A stretch of DNA of 64,000 bases from Panagrolaimus kolymaensis (taxonomy: Eukaryota > Nematoda > Chromadorea > Rhabditida > Panagrolaimidae), in contig JAJQJQ010000003.1 of NCBI GenBank assembly GCA_028622995.1, forward strand, positions 6,944,001 through 7,008,000, in the 5' to 3' direction. Positions 31,101 to 43,233 of the stretch are shown here, piece by piece. The translations under genes were made by a program, and so were the position numbers. The notes beneath the pieces are model-generated. The model did not search any database, had not been told where the DNA came from, and saw nothing but the letters and a program-made list of their open reading frames with translations. Position 1 is the first letter of the stretch. Each line of letters starts with the position of its first letter.

Positions 31101-34100
31101 AACTGATCTAATTTGACTGATGTTCAAATCCTTTTTAAAATAAAAAATATATCACTTCTTTTTTTTGTTGGAAGGAAGGAGGAGGATAAACCATCAAAAA
31201 AAATAAAATAACGAAGTTAATCTTTAGACGCACAGAACTTTTTTTGTTCAGAAATAAGGAGAAGGTTGTCATTTAATTACTGATCACTCCACTTTTTTTT
31301 ATATTAAACAATTATCGTCGGAGAAAAAGGGTTTAAATGGATCTATCACACCCAAAGCCGTCGCCGACGGTAGCCTTTTTTCTGCTTCTAATGAAGGTCA
31401 GTAGTCAGAAATCTGCCAAAACGTGGTAATTCACGTGAAACTTTTTTAATGAAATGCATATTAAAAAAAAGAAAGAAGTGCATGATGGTGAAAGTTTGTT
31501 TAATCATTCTAATCAAAATATTAAAAAAAGAAGAGTTTTTTGATAGAACAACTACGACGATGAAAGCGACAAAAATAAAAATAAATGAATGTACGCAAAA
31601 ACTAATGATGAAGAAAAAAAAAGCGAGGAAAGACTATAACGATGATGGAAGGAGAAGAGAAGCTTTTCACATGATTTAAAGAAGAAGACCTATGTTTTTG
31701 AATAGCAACTGTCTACTAACGATCGCTCTTTGAGTTGTTAAAAAACAAGTGAATTTATGTTACATATATTGAGAAGAAAAAATAAATATATATAAGTCGA
31801 GAACAAAAAAAAATATATGGGAAAAAAGAATAATGATGCATTACAATATACATACATATTTTTATTCTTCTCATTGTTCTGATCGGCAGGCATGATAAAT
31901 TTATTTCTTTTGGTGCCAATCAGTGCATCGAGAGCGGTGGTCGTTGTGGTGCAAAAAATAAATGTCAAATGTAAAAGAAAAAAATGTTGGCGAGAATAAT
32001 AATAATGAAAATGGAAAGTAGCATTATTTTCCCACATGTTGCTATTGCTTGTTGCTTTACATTATTTATGCCAGCAAATAAGAATAGCTATTTTTTCCAT
32101 TACAAAAGAAAAATAAAGAAGATCGCCCGTAAAGAAAAAAATATTTATTTAAAATATGCAACAGAAATAGCATTCATTCTTCGAACATCGAACAATAAAA
32201 AAAAAGAAAGAAGTTGACGAAGCTGAGAAATTTTAAAAATTAATGTTAAAGCACTTTTCGCTCGATCCTCGTTTTCGAAGATGATGCGCAAGCAAGTGCG
32301 GGAGAGTGAATACATACTCAAGTTAATCATCATCAAACAACAAAAAAAGCTTAACTCATCGAACAGCAGCAAGGAACTAACTCATCTCCAAGTGTTTTAA
32401 TTTGCGCCTTTTTATAAACTTTTTTTGTTAGGGTAAATTAGCCCATCAAAGAAAAAACGGTAAACAAACAAAATAATTATTTTTTATTAGCAAATTTTTA
32501 ACACAAGACTACCTTCTTTTTTACGTGACATTTAAAATTCAAAGGGTTCAAATGACTAAAAAAAGTTTTTTTGAAAAATAAAAAAGTTATAAAAATTGTT
32601 TTTGTCTTTTTTTTTTATTATCGTTAAAAAAAATTGAAGAAAGCACGAATGACCAAAAACAATAGAACATGCACACTTCACTTTAATCAAGCTGACAAAG
32701 TTTTTTTGCGCAAAAACAAAATGAAAAAAATAAAAAAATTTGTAACTTCAATGTTGTTGCTTTTTTCCATGCGCATGAAAGTAAATTGATGGCATCATCA
32801 AGATTAGCGGCGGCTTTGCATAGTTGAAGTTTAAAAAAAATGAAAGTTTGAGTATGTTTTTTTCTTTTTTTTCATAGGCGTCAGAAAGTCGCGCTTTTAT
32901 ATTTCTTTCCCTCATTTTTAAAACAAACTAACTATCGTGGATATTTTGCAAACGCAAGCTGTTCTTCCCCGTGTTAAATATTTTGGCAAAGCAAAGTAAA
33001 AAATAAAAAGAAAGAAGACAAACATAAAAAATTTAAGTTAAAAAATGTAAAAAACAAAAAAGCTTTTTTTTCTTTTCAAGTTAAGTTGAAGAAAATCAAG
33101 GAAGGTGTTCTTCAAAAACATTATTGACAAGAGCAAGAAAGCAAATCAAGTCAAGTAACAAAGAAAGTATGCATTTCTCCTTTCTCCATCAATGCCAAAA
33201 TCCTAAAAGTCTCAATCAATTCTTTTTTTTTTCTATTTTTTCAACATTAAGCAAGGAGGATAGATATGTATGTGTAAGTTAGACGACAACAGCTGACACC
33301 TAATGGCGGCCAGAGGTCAAACAAACAGAAAAGAAATAAGAAAGACGATGGATGGATGATTGCGACATTAGAAAAAAAAGATCTATGCTAAGTTATTTAA
33401 GAAATGGGAACTCAAATTTTTTGAAGAGACGTAAAATTTAAAAAAAAAATGCAGACAGAAAGTAGGAAAGAATGATGTAAAAAAATTACCCACCTGTCTA
33501 CTTCTTTTGAAGGCGCCCTTTGACGGGCTATGATGAACTAATCAAGAATCTGGAAAAAAATTGGGAAGATAAATGAAGAAATAAGAAATATATAAAAATT
33601 CAAACAAAATAAGGTTAAAAAAATCCGCGATTAACAAAACATAATATTTCTAATTCCTGCAATTTGAAGAACAAAATTTTATTTTTGCACACAAAAAAAG
33701 GTCAAAAATGACTGTCGCCACCGCTGCACTCAAATGTAAAAAAGACGACAAAAAAAAAACGAAGGCGACAGTAAGACGCTGTTTTGCTGCTGCTGCTTTT
33801 TACCTAACTAACGCGTTGCTGCTCCTCTTCGGCCAAACTTCACGTTTATTATGTTCAAAGCTCACTTTTTTCTTTTTGACTGAAAGGAATCATTAATCTA
33901 CTAATGAATAACTATCTATCGGTTGGTTAGTTGGGGCGGCTATCACCACAAAGAAAAATAAAGAAGAAAAATTTTGTTGTAAACATCAAAGATAACTTGC
34001 AAAAATTCTTTTTTTCCGTAGTTAAATTGTGTTGGTGTAAAAGGGTGCAATCTTGTTTTTAACTCGTTAGGTGCTAATCAGAAAAAAAGTAATATATTTA

Positions 34101-35709
34101 TTTGAAGAAGCAGAACATCGATAATGGAAAAAACAAAGAACAGCTGTTTAATTTTTATTTTTTTGGGATCTTTTAAAAAAATTTAAGTTTACGTAAACAT
34201 AACAGTATAGCAACTTCTCGAACATAATTAATAATAATAAAAAGTGTTTATACAATTAAAAAAACTTTTTTAAAAATTGCAAAAACGATCAAGGTCGCAA
34301 CGGTCAAATTTAATGTTAAAAGAATAGCAAAAAAGAGAGAAAAATTAAGAGATAATTTATGGTCAAGCAAAAAAAAAAAATCATTTGTGTAAATATATAA
34401 TCTTTCGATCACAAGTATGTTAAAAAAAATAAGAAGAAAAAGAAGTTGGTTGTGTGTTTTTAAAATAAAAAAATATTAAAAAAAGTGACACGAAGGAAGA
34501 TAAACTTTGTTTTTAAATAAAAATAAAATTTTTAGGGCGAAAAAAAGGGATGGCTTCTTCTTTTTCATTCCAATTTTTTAGAAAGAAAAAAATGATAATG
34601 TTTTACGATCACTGTAATCAAAACAAAAAAAGACAGGAAAAAGCTTTTCTCAACAAACAAAAAAATGCGCAGGCATTATCTATTTAATTCGCGCAGCAAC
34701 AACAACCATTAGTCTCTTTTTTTCATAATTATTTCTTTTCACAAGGTTAATGATGATGAACTCCCATGAAAAATATTAAGAAAAAGAAAAAAACAAACAT
34801 TTTTAAAGCTAAACCACAAAAAAATATTTGAAATAAAGAATGAAATGAAACAAATGTCAGCAAACAAAAAAATATCATGGGGTTTTAGGATTTTTGATGT
34901 AACAAAAGAAAGCAACAAATTGAAAAGCATAGAGAAAAAAAAACATTTGCATACAGACGAACGACAACGACATCGACGACGTGTCTATGATGCAATATTA
35001 AAGTTTTATATTTGTCGCGGGTGCTGCTATTTTTGCCTGATAAAATAAAATCTACGTGCCGCAAAGAAAATATGCCTTTTTTCCTTACTTTAGCCTTTTT
35101 ATATTCCTTCCTCTTTTACTTCATCGAAATCAATAGAGAAAAGCGAGGCTGTTAGCTTTTTTTGTTGAGACTTCTTTAATGCCTCAAGCAAAGTGAGTTA
35201 AATATTTTGTTGTAAATAGTTCCGCAATAAAGGAAAGGAAGGCTTAAAAAAATGTCTCCTCTATGAAATAAAGTTTTGTAAAAAGGAATAAGGTTCTTAA
35301 AAAATTAATTTTAGAAACACATCTTTTCACGTGGGACTTTTTTCCAACAAAAATAACATACACCACTAAAGTCAGCAACAAAAAACAACAACAAGCAACA
35401 AACTAACAAAGCACCCTAACGAGTTCATCATTGCTGAAAAACAACGAGTGGCTTCTATGTTTTTTTAATTGTAAACACATCTTTCTTCTCCTTCTTCTCT
35501 TTTTTTCTGCCATATGTGATCAATCATCGCACTTTTAGCAGCGTCGTCGTCGTCCTCCTCGTATTTTGGTGCTTTAAGATCATCAGAAAACTTCTTTTTT
35601 TTATTTCTCGCCGAATTTTGCTGATAAACAATGTATTTTTGATACATATGTTATTGCCTTAAATAAGATGAAAGAAAATCTGCGACACAAAGCATAATAA
35701 TCGTAAACC
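28185..35709. other. 7.5 kb gene-poor region
   Basis: Mostly A-rich filler with many poly-A/T runs. There are slightly GC-richer islands near 28420-28700, 28930-29030 (with the perfect palindrome GTAGTGCACTAC at 28988-28999), 31330-31440, 33270-33350 and 35500-35570. Short open stretches show no coding character. No tRNA, rRNA, SL RNA or recognisable transposon was found. Confidence 0.5.
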
Positions 35710-35722
35710 GTTGCTAAGCAAC
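35710..35722 (+). promoter_or_regulatory. X-box (RFX/DAF-19 site) upstream of tmem-218
   Basis: The sequence GTTGCTAAGCAAC is a perfect inverted repeat of two RFX half-sites (GTTGCT / AGCAAC) with a 1-bp spacer. It lies 56 bp before the start codon of a transition-zone gene. X-boxes bound by the RFX factor DAF-19 drive ciliary genes in nematodes and usually sit within about 200 bp of the ATG. Binding itself is inferred. Confidence 0.7.
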
Positions 35723-35777
35723 ACCAAATCGCAACGAATAAACCAATAACAAAACCTAGCAAAAAATAAAAAATGTG

Positions 35778-36181
35778 ATGGCTCGAATATTTGGATTTGG
35801 TTATGGAGTGATTATTGTGTCAACAATTTGGACTATTTGTGTATTGTTATGCCTTGCATTTTCTCGTAGGAAAGGATTGTAAAGTTTTCTTACCTCATTA
35901 AAATGTGTTACAAAGGCATGATTTTCAGACAAAGTGGATTTGTTTATCTCGTTATTGCTGCAGTTATAAATGTTATTCTTTATATTTGGCCCAGAGAACC
36001 ATGTGATCTTCCACCAATCGATTCATTTACAAAGGAACAAGAAATAGATCATTTAGGAATTCCAAGAATTATATTTGCTTTAGTTTTACTGGTTTTAGCA
36101 ATCTATTCAACTATTCGATGTGTGGCAATGAACCTTTTTACAGCCATAAGAACTAAACGAATACAAGAAAAAGTAACATAA
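35778..36181 (+). CDS. tmem-218: TMEM218-like ciliary transition-zone membrane protein
   Basis: Two exons, 35778-35878 and 35929-36181; 117 aa, close to the 115 aa of human TMEM218. It has three predicted membrane segments: GVIIVSTIWTICVLLCLAF, GFVYLVIAAVINVILYIWP and IIFALVLLVLAIYSTI. The pattern G-x-G-x-G near the N-terminus, then an SR/RK loop, then a second helix ending in (F/W)PR, matches TMEM218. In the family it acts with the MKS module at the base of the cilium. A start-stop ATGTGA immediately precedes and overlaps the true ATG. The X-box 56 bp upstream independently supports a ciliary role. An AATAAA lies at 36190. Identification rests on length, topology and the X-box rather than long identity. 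Confidence 0.7.
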
Positions 36182-36314
36182 AACCATAAAATAAAACTTT
36201 ATCTAACACTTTCAAAACATTATGTATTTATAATATACGAAATTTATTCCTACAGAGCATGATAATAAAGACGCTATCATTAATCAGGCCCTTCACCGAT
36301 ATATAACATTAAAT

Positions 36315-37009
36315 TTAGAACTTCTTCTTGTTGCGAGCATTGTCAATAACAATAGCAAGAGCGATGAGAATTGAAACACCGAAAACGAACCAGCCAGAAC
36401 GATAAACATTTATGATCTCAGTACCTTTGGCTAAATCGAATCCCTGCAAAAAAGCTTATATTAAAATGAAGAAACAGTGTTTGATAAACTTACCATAAAA
36501 CGAATTCCATTAAGAGAATGAAAAACAAGAGGAAAAGCGACGATAAATTTCAACGAAGACGTGACGACCATAGGCAAATTAAGACTTCGAGCAAATTCAA
36601 TAAATGTGGTAAAATCAACAGGAGAAAGAGCAAAACCAACACCACCAACGAGAAGAGCTGCAATTAGATAAGTTAATCATATAAGTTTATAAAAAATGAA
36701 ACTAACTTCCTGCCATAATACATCCAGTGATACGATGCAAACCAGAAAGATACCAAGTTAATTGAGGAGCATAGATGTTAAGATGAGGTGAAAGAGGACG
36801 TCCACTAGCTTCTTGACGTTTCAAATATTCCCATCCATACTTTTGAACAGCATTTTTAGCTTCAGAATGGCGAGAAGCACTATAAATAAGATAAAATATT
36901 AGTAAGATGAAAACAATGAAACAAGAAAATACCAAAGTTGAATTTGACGTGAAATAATGATCGCTTGTTTGAGATTAAGACATCGAGAAAAAGGAAGTAC
37001 AGATGCCAT
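36315..37009 (-). CDS. mev-1: Succinate dehydrogenase cytochrome b560 subunit (SDHC)
   Basis: Four exons on the minus strand: 36933-37009, 36707-36879, 36494-36657, 36315-36443; 180 aa. It is a membrane anchor of mitochondrial complex II, passing electrons to ubiquinone. A basic, Ser-rich presequence is followed by KYGWEYL, RPLSPHLNIY and QLTWYLSGLHRITGCIMAG, which holds the quinone-site Ser and Arg. The heme-ligand His is in PLVFHSLNGIRFMGFDLAKG. Three membrane helices are visible. The Gly within GCIMAG corresponds to the region mutated in C. elegans mev-1. It converges with tmem-218 (134 bp between stops). The short basic C-terminus NARNKKKF is normal for the family. Confidence 0.93.
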
Positions 37010-37484
37010 ATTTATCTGAAATCATAAAATGAATATAGTAAAAAAACGTGAAAAGCAGCAACATCAACAACAAAAACACGGCCAAATTTCAAATGTTTCA
37101 CTTTCACAGTTTCTCTCTCACGAACCCGTGAAAAAAAATGAGAGCCAAACTTCGCGTCAAGATAAAATTCTAAAGAGATACTTCAGCTTTTGCATGAAAA
37201 ACTTTTTTCAGATTTGCTTCAATTCGGTGCTCCTTCTCGTCGCAATTTTGCTTCTCCTCATACTAACCAACCATTGCCATCCTTTGAACATTAAATTTAG
37301 CCTAGGTTAATGGATCCTAACTGATTTATCAATATAAAACCTATAAACAGATATTCTCATCAATATTTTAAACAAAGAATGTGTATTTATTTAAGTAGGA
37401 ACATAAAAATAAAAGCTTTATTCAATAGTGTAAAAATCAATACGAAATAACAATTACAAAGAGATCAAAATTAAACTCGTAAAA
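37010..37484. other. Spacer between exo-1 stop and mev-1 start
   Basis: 475 bp holding the exo-1 3' end and mev-1 promoter. A stretch near 37057-37290 is open on the plus strand but has no acceptable start context or domain. Nothing else was seen. Confidence 0.5.
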
Positions 37485-39613
37485 TTAGGATTCCTTTGGT
37501 GGAGGAGAAATGACTTTTGGAAAAGAAGATTTGAAAGATTGATACTTGAAAGCATTAGGAGCATAATTTGGAGATTTTCTTGGAGCAGGTAATGAATGAG
37601 ATACTGGAGGAGAAGCTAGCAATTGAGGATTCCAAACTTTCTTCTTTTCACCACTTTGATTTTCCAAGATATCTGATGAAACACGTTTGGTGCCACGAGG
37701 AGAAATAGGCGGAATTTGAGATGACCATTTTGGAAACGAAAAATCATTTGTACTTCTTCGAGATCTAAAAGATAAATAAAGAATAAGAAAAGAACAACAA
37801 ATGGTTACTTGAATGCGTCAATTGGAGCAAGATGGTTTTGAGAAGTTTTAACTTCAACCACTTTGATAATTCTGGGTTTGGTACGCAATGATGTGTTGAG
37901 CGTATGTACAGTAACTAGTGATTTAGAACATTTTGAAAACCCAAAGCAAGAAGTAGTAGTACGATGAGATGAATTTAGTGAAGATGTTGATGGAAAGCTT
38001 TTGACGAGCGGAGGCGAAGGCTTTTGAATATTTTGAGGATTCGACTGTAAAACTTGATGCATTTCAGCTTTTTGAACTACAGGAGACATCAGGTCATGAG
38101 AGAGCCTCTGTGCAAGTAAAAGTGGAGAAACATTCTTGGAACTTGAAGCAGATGAATTGGTTTGAGAATTGTAACTTGAATAACCAGAATCAACAATCGA
38201 TTCAACTTCAGATTCATTTTCTTGTTCTTCTTCCAAATTTGTAAAGCGATCAGGATGATAAATGGACCAAACGGGTGGATCAGAGAGCGAGAATTTGTCA
38301 GCTACAGCCAAATTGGAGTTTCCTAGAGCCATACGAAAAGCATCTTCATCAGGAAGGGTCTAAAAAAATGGTGATTTACAAGTAAAGGCTATGTTAATGA
38401 CTTACTTTTCCAGCAAACCAAAAAGAAGATCCATTATCATCTTTTAAATACTTTATAACATCTTCTGGCAAATTATCAGGATGCTTTGTAAGAGGAACAT
38501 GGGAGCGTTTGCTAAAAAAAACAATGCATCGATTAAGAGTGAAAAAATGATATGAACAAACATAGGATCAAAAACAATTTGATGCAAAAATGTAAACTCA
38601 GCTTCCAGAAACGATTTAATCATACCATCGGTGACTCTAACACCACGAAGATCGAGAGAGAATGGAACTCTTTTCAACAGCTGAAAACGAAGCAGTTAGT
38701 CATAGAAAAGAAGAAAGAAACTAACTTGAATGATTTGTGAGAAGTCATTTGCGTGTTTTGACTTTGAAAAGAGATCGACAGCTTTCTTGAGACCAACTTT
38801 AGGAATTCCTTCAGGAAAGTAATCACATCCAGACATAATACAAACTCGTCGTATAACGTTAATAGTGAACTTGGAAGAAAGATTACGATGAAAGCATCTG
38901 TGAAGTAAGGATTTGTCAAAAATTCTGCACGCACCATTTGGATCTAACTTGAAAATAATGGTGTTGCAACCAAAAGGTATTAAATCGGAATCTTCCGTGA
39001 TCACAGCATCGACGATTCTTCGTTTTATCAAATAAGCAAGTTGAGCATCAGCTTCGTAAGGCGCTACCAGAATATCAACATTTTCAGTTTGACGAAATTC
39101 TTCTATTGTATGTTCCACTATGTCAGCAGTGATTCGTGTGCTCATTTGAAAATATTTGAAGGCTTGAGCTTCATCCCCATCGTGCATACTCATTTGACCA
39201 AGTTCAAGATTCTTCTGACGATTAATACCACGTTTAGTATTGACATCATTCTTTGCAGGTAAACGTTGACCATCGAAAACCATAATCACATGACATTTTT
39301 GAGCCAACAAGAGATCAATATAGCGTTTGATAAACTTTATATATCTAAAAATGTGTGATAAGAACAACAAAGTCATTTATGATTTCTCGGAAAAGCTTAC
39401 TTATCCGATCTTTGTCCATTAGCAACTTCATATACACAACCAGTGAAACTTCGATGTAATAAACAGCTAACGTCGATAGCTAACGTTTTTCCTTCAAATT
39501 CAGTTATGTTTCCCTGAAAAAAAAATTGAAATGAGTGAAAAGAAAAAATGAGTAAAGAAACAAACCTGTCGACATGCCTTTTCAACAAATGGCAAAAGAT
39601 TTTTAATACCCAT
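37485..39613 (-). CDS. exo-1: Exonuclease 1, XPG/Rad2 family nuclease
   Basis: Seven exons: 39566-39613, 39401-39513, 38726-39344, 38562-38680, 38406-38511, 37809-38359, 37485-37764; 611 aa. It is a 5'-3' exonuclease and flap endonuclease in mismatch repair and double-strand-break resection in the nucleus. The N-terminal XPG domain starts MGIKNLLPFVEKA. The metal-binding acids are all present: AIDVSCLLHR (Asp30), VFDGQRLPAK, APYEADAQLAYL, ITEDSDLIPFGC and SGCDYFPEGIPKVGLKKA. The helix-hairpin-helix region follows, then a Ser/Pro-rich disordered tail of about 250 residues. The tail is where MLH1/MSH2 and PCNA contacts lie in other EXO1 proteins; I do not see a canonical PIP box. It is shorter than human EXO1 (846 aa), mainly in the tail. 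Confidence 0.93.
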
Positions 39614-40255
39614 AGAAAGTAAGCTTAATAATATACCTTATAACAATCAAGGCGTAAACAAATAAAACCAAAAAAAGTTAACATTTATTGGAACATTAAA
39701 GTTCTTTCAAGTTTTAAAGTTGTGTAACGTTTAAAAAGTGGCCAAAGTGAAAATGTTGCAAAAATTGAAAAAAGGGTTTACGCGGCAAACACTCGCTAAA
39801 AAGGTTCTGCGCGAGAAATTGATGGTTTTTGAATGAGATGGAAATTACTGGTAAATTTGATATTCTCATTTATTTTTTGCGAATGATTTCCATATAAAGT
39901 GATGGAAGAAGATGAATGTAGTTAAGAAAAGAATGCAAAAACTTTAATAACAACTATTAATTGAAGGTGTATAATTAAAAATGGCCATGAAAAAAAGAAC
40001 AGCTCATGAAGTAAAACGATATCATATTTATGGGTTATTACGATGATCAAAAAAGTTACTTTGATCCTTGTTTTGTTTAAAGGAGTAATTTGCAGCTATT
40101 AAAAGGTATTTATTATGTCATTGTTTTTTCTTTCTTTCATCATGTTTTTTAATTCAAGCGTAAATGAAATTTTGTGTGGAGGATAAACTAAAATGCTTTT
40201 AAACTTTATTACAACCAAAAATCATGTGTTTGAAAAGTATTTTTTTGGGTAATGG
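39614..40255. other. Spacer between sirtuin stop and exo-1 start
   Basis: About 640 bp with no coding signal. It is AT-rich with mixed composition and includes the exo-1 promoter at the left end. Confidence 0.5.
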
Positions 40256-41655
40256 TTAGGAAGAATCTTGGGCAACAATTTTGTTTGAGTCCAGAAGAGG
40301 AAGATGTTCAGAGTCAATTACAGCTTCATCTTCTTTTGGTGGAGCATCTTCATTCAAAGAAACCTTTAGGTTATTGTCGTTAGTATTCCAGATGTGATCC
40401 AATTCAGATTTTATTGAAGCTGGAGTAATTACAGAAGGGAGAATTGTTTGATTTGCTTCATAGTCTTCTTTTTTAACTTTTTGTTTTGATATTACTGCTT
40501 CAAAGGGAGGAATATCTGACTCTTCTGGCTGCAGTTTATTTATTTTTCTTTTCCTGGTTCCAAAGGTTTTGTTATTTGTCATTACACCATCTTTGGATGG
40601 TGGAAACATTGAAAATAATATTGGCTCATTACTTTCTTTTTCTTCCACTAAAATATCCAGCGATTCCATGACTTTTTTAAATACATCATCAACCGAAGCA
40701 TGAATGGCGATATCAAAACATTGTCGATTAATTTTTTGAAGATTAATATATACAACTTTCGTTTTATTTGGCGATTTTTTAGCTATCAAAGGTAAATCAC
40801 CAACGGGTTTAATTTGTAATGATGAACCCAAAACAATGAATAAATCTGCGGCTCTAAAAATTTGAGAAAACTCTTTTTATAAAAGTTTGATAATGTTTTT
40901 TTTTACCGAACATAGGGTTGTGTTATCGAATAAAATGCTTTGGGTATTAAATCTTCCCAATCCAAAACTGTATCATGAATAAAGCCACGACATCTTGCTT
41001 CTGTGCAACGCCCACCCGTTTGCTTGCACCCAACTGTTTTTGATGGATGCTTTGGATAATAATATCTGAAGCAATTAGGTATTTAACTTTTAATAAAAAT
41101 TTAAGAATTTTGATGATTACTTTTGGCATCGATTGCATTGATCAACGAAACAATTTCCATGAACTTCAACTAATCTATCAACTGGAAATCCAGATCGAAT
41201 ATGCAAATTATCAACATTTTGACTTATAAGATGTCTAAAGTTGATTTGGTTAAGGTTAAAGTGATTTATTTATTTTTTTACTTAATCTTTCCAGCCTTTT
41301 CTAAAGCCACAAGGGCATAATGAGTATATGTAGGTCGTGCAAGCGAAAAATCAATTGATTGAGGAGTTTGTTTTTTGTCTTCCATAGTCCATACACCTTG
41401 AGGTCCACGGAAATCTGGAATTCCAGCAGCAGTACTGCAAATATGTATGTAATAGCTATTAATAAGACTCAAACAACAACTTGTTTACCTGATGCCTGCG
41501 CCTGTAAGAACCACGGTGAATTTAGAGTTTTTGAGATCATTCGTTAGTTCAATAATTTTTTGATTTAACTCTTTTTCACTATCAAAGACTTCTTTTTGTC
41601 CCAGTTTACCTTTATTTGGGTATGGACTTAAAGTTTCAGCATAATTTATAGACAT
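40256..41655 (-). CDS. sir-2.4: SIRT6-type NAD-dependent deacylase
   Basis: Five exons: 41489-41655, 41282-41434, 41121-41234, 40907-41065, 40256-40853; 396 aa. It is a nuclear sirtuin acting on acyl-lysine. The start [19 protein letters not shown] lines up with the SIRT6 N-terminus. NAD-binding motifs are [20 protein letters not shown], then SQNVDNLH (usually SQNVDGLH) and the catalytic His in EVHGNCF. The zinc-binding Cys are in CNRCQ and, after an insert, [14 protein letters not shown] and [13 protein letters not shown] complete the fold. The acidic C-terminal extension of ~150 residues carries a basic patch TRKRKINK that may be a nuclear localisation signal. C. elegans SIR-2.4 is the SIRT6/7 homologue. 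The gene is divergent from rsp-8, with about 420 bp between the two starts. Confidence 0.9.
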
Positions 41656-42074
41656 TATTCTTATTATTATTGGTTATTAAATAATATGAAAATAATGGCA
41701 GAGGTCATTGCATAAAGAGATAAAATTGTTTTTATTTTTGGAATAAGCAAGCAAAAATGATGAGTGGCTGACTAAGTGGCAAATAAGGGATTTTAATACT
41801 TTATTCTCCTCCTCCTTCTTTATTTCTTTCTCGACCAAACAAACAACTATAAATAGTGCGTATAAAAAGACCAGTTCGTAGTGGTTGATTGGTTCTCTCT
41901 CCTCAAACTATTTACTTCGAATCCTCAAATATTGCATTCTTCGATTTTCCCGCTCTCCTAATTTTTTTATATTTTTTTTTCTCGCGTCCTCATTTTTTTT
42001 CGAATTAATAATTATTTCATCGCTTTTTTTCATATTTATTTATTTACTAAATAAATTTTTATTTTAGAAAAACT
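41656..42074. promoter_or_regulatory. Shared divergent promoter region of sir-2.4 and rsp-8
   Basis: About 420 bp between two divergent start codons. There is a weak TATA-like TATAAATAG near 41849-41857, and a TTTTATTTTAG acceptor lies just before the rsp-8 ATG, which could receive a spliced leader. Bidirectionality is inferred from layout only. Confidence 0.4.
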
Positions 42075-43233
42075 ATGAGTTCCCGTGGTCGTCAAGCATC
42101 TCGCTCTCGCAGCCCTTCACCTCGCAGATCTCGTGAATATGATCGTGATCGTCGTTCACCACCAAGATATGAACGCAGGTAAATATAGTTTCGAAACATC
42201 CAATTTTATTTTGAACTTTGAACCATCATTCAATATATGTGAAAAGTTTTCCCATGGCGGTGTGGAACATTCAAATTGAATTTTTTGAACCCTTCCTTCC
42301 TTAACAACCATCCCCTTGAAAATTCAATCGGCAATAAGGAATAAAGAATATATATAATATTTCAAAAAAGCTAAAAAAATGTTTTGAATAGTTTGGTTGT
42401 GAATAATTTTAAAAAGAACCCTCTCAAAAAATCAAAAAATATGCAGTGAACTAAAATGGGAAGCTAAAATTATTCAGAATTAGTTTGGTGAATACCTTTA
42501 AAAGAACCCTATTATGCCCGCGAAAAAAATTCAAACTTAATAAGCAAGCAAAATCAATTTGAATGTGAATGAACAACTTCCATAATATATACATGTTAGC
42601 TAGCTAGCGCACAAGAACAAGCGATGCAATTAATTAATTTATCACAATGGGGCGATTGGAATCAATCAACTTTCCCAACAACAACAACGAACTTTTTTTT
42701 AGCCGTGGTGGATATCAAAATGGTGGAGATCGTGGTGGTGATAGATATCGTGATTCTGGCCGAAGAGGATATGATGATCGAGGAGGTAATCGTCGTGGAG
42801 GCGGTGGTGGCCGTCATAATGAAAATCGAGAAAATCCTCGACCATCCAATTGTCTTGGAATATTTGGAATGTCCATGAATACAAATGAACGAGATTTGCG
42901 TGAAATTTTTGAGCGTTATGGCCCCGTTTCATCCGTCAAAATTATTATGGATCGCTCAACTGATCGTTCACGCGGTTTTGGCTTTATCAATTTTGAAGAA
43001 CGTTCAGATGCAATTAAAGTAAGTATCAAAAAACAATTTCCCCAAAATCAATTTGATGTAAAAAAATAAATTTTCAGGCCCGTGAAAAGGTTGCTGACAC
43101 AGTCATTGATGGAATGAAAGTTCGAGTTGATTATGCAATTGAAAATCGACGTTCACCAACTAATCGAGGCCGTTCACCCGTTCGAAGCAGTCGTCGATAT
43201 TCACGTTCCCCAGTTCGACGTCATTCTCCTTAA
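42075..43233 (+). CDS. rsp-8: Transformer-2-type SR-like splicing factor
   Basis: Three exons, 42075-42178, 42703-43018, 43078-43233; 191 aa. It is a sequence-specific regulator of pre-mRNA splicing in the nucleus. An N-terminal Arg/Ser region (SRGRQASRSRSPSPRRSR) and a Gly/Arg-rich segment (GGNRRGGGGGRH) precede one RRM. The RRM has RNP2 CLGIFGM and RNP1 RGFGFINF, plus the Tra2 signature TNERDLREIFERYGPVSSV. The C-terminal RS tail is short, ending SRSPVRRHSP. In C. elegans the Tra2 orthologue is RSP-8. Intron 1 is 524 bp, against ~60 bp for intron 2. The last exon runs into a T-rich 3' UTR. Confidence 0.88.

Noticed and set aside
31449..31679. Lys-rich open frame in the gene desert
   Set aside because: Composition follows A-rich DNA; no homology signal or exon structure.
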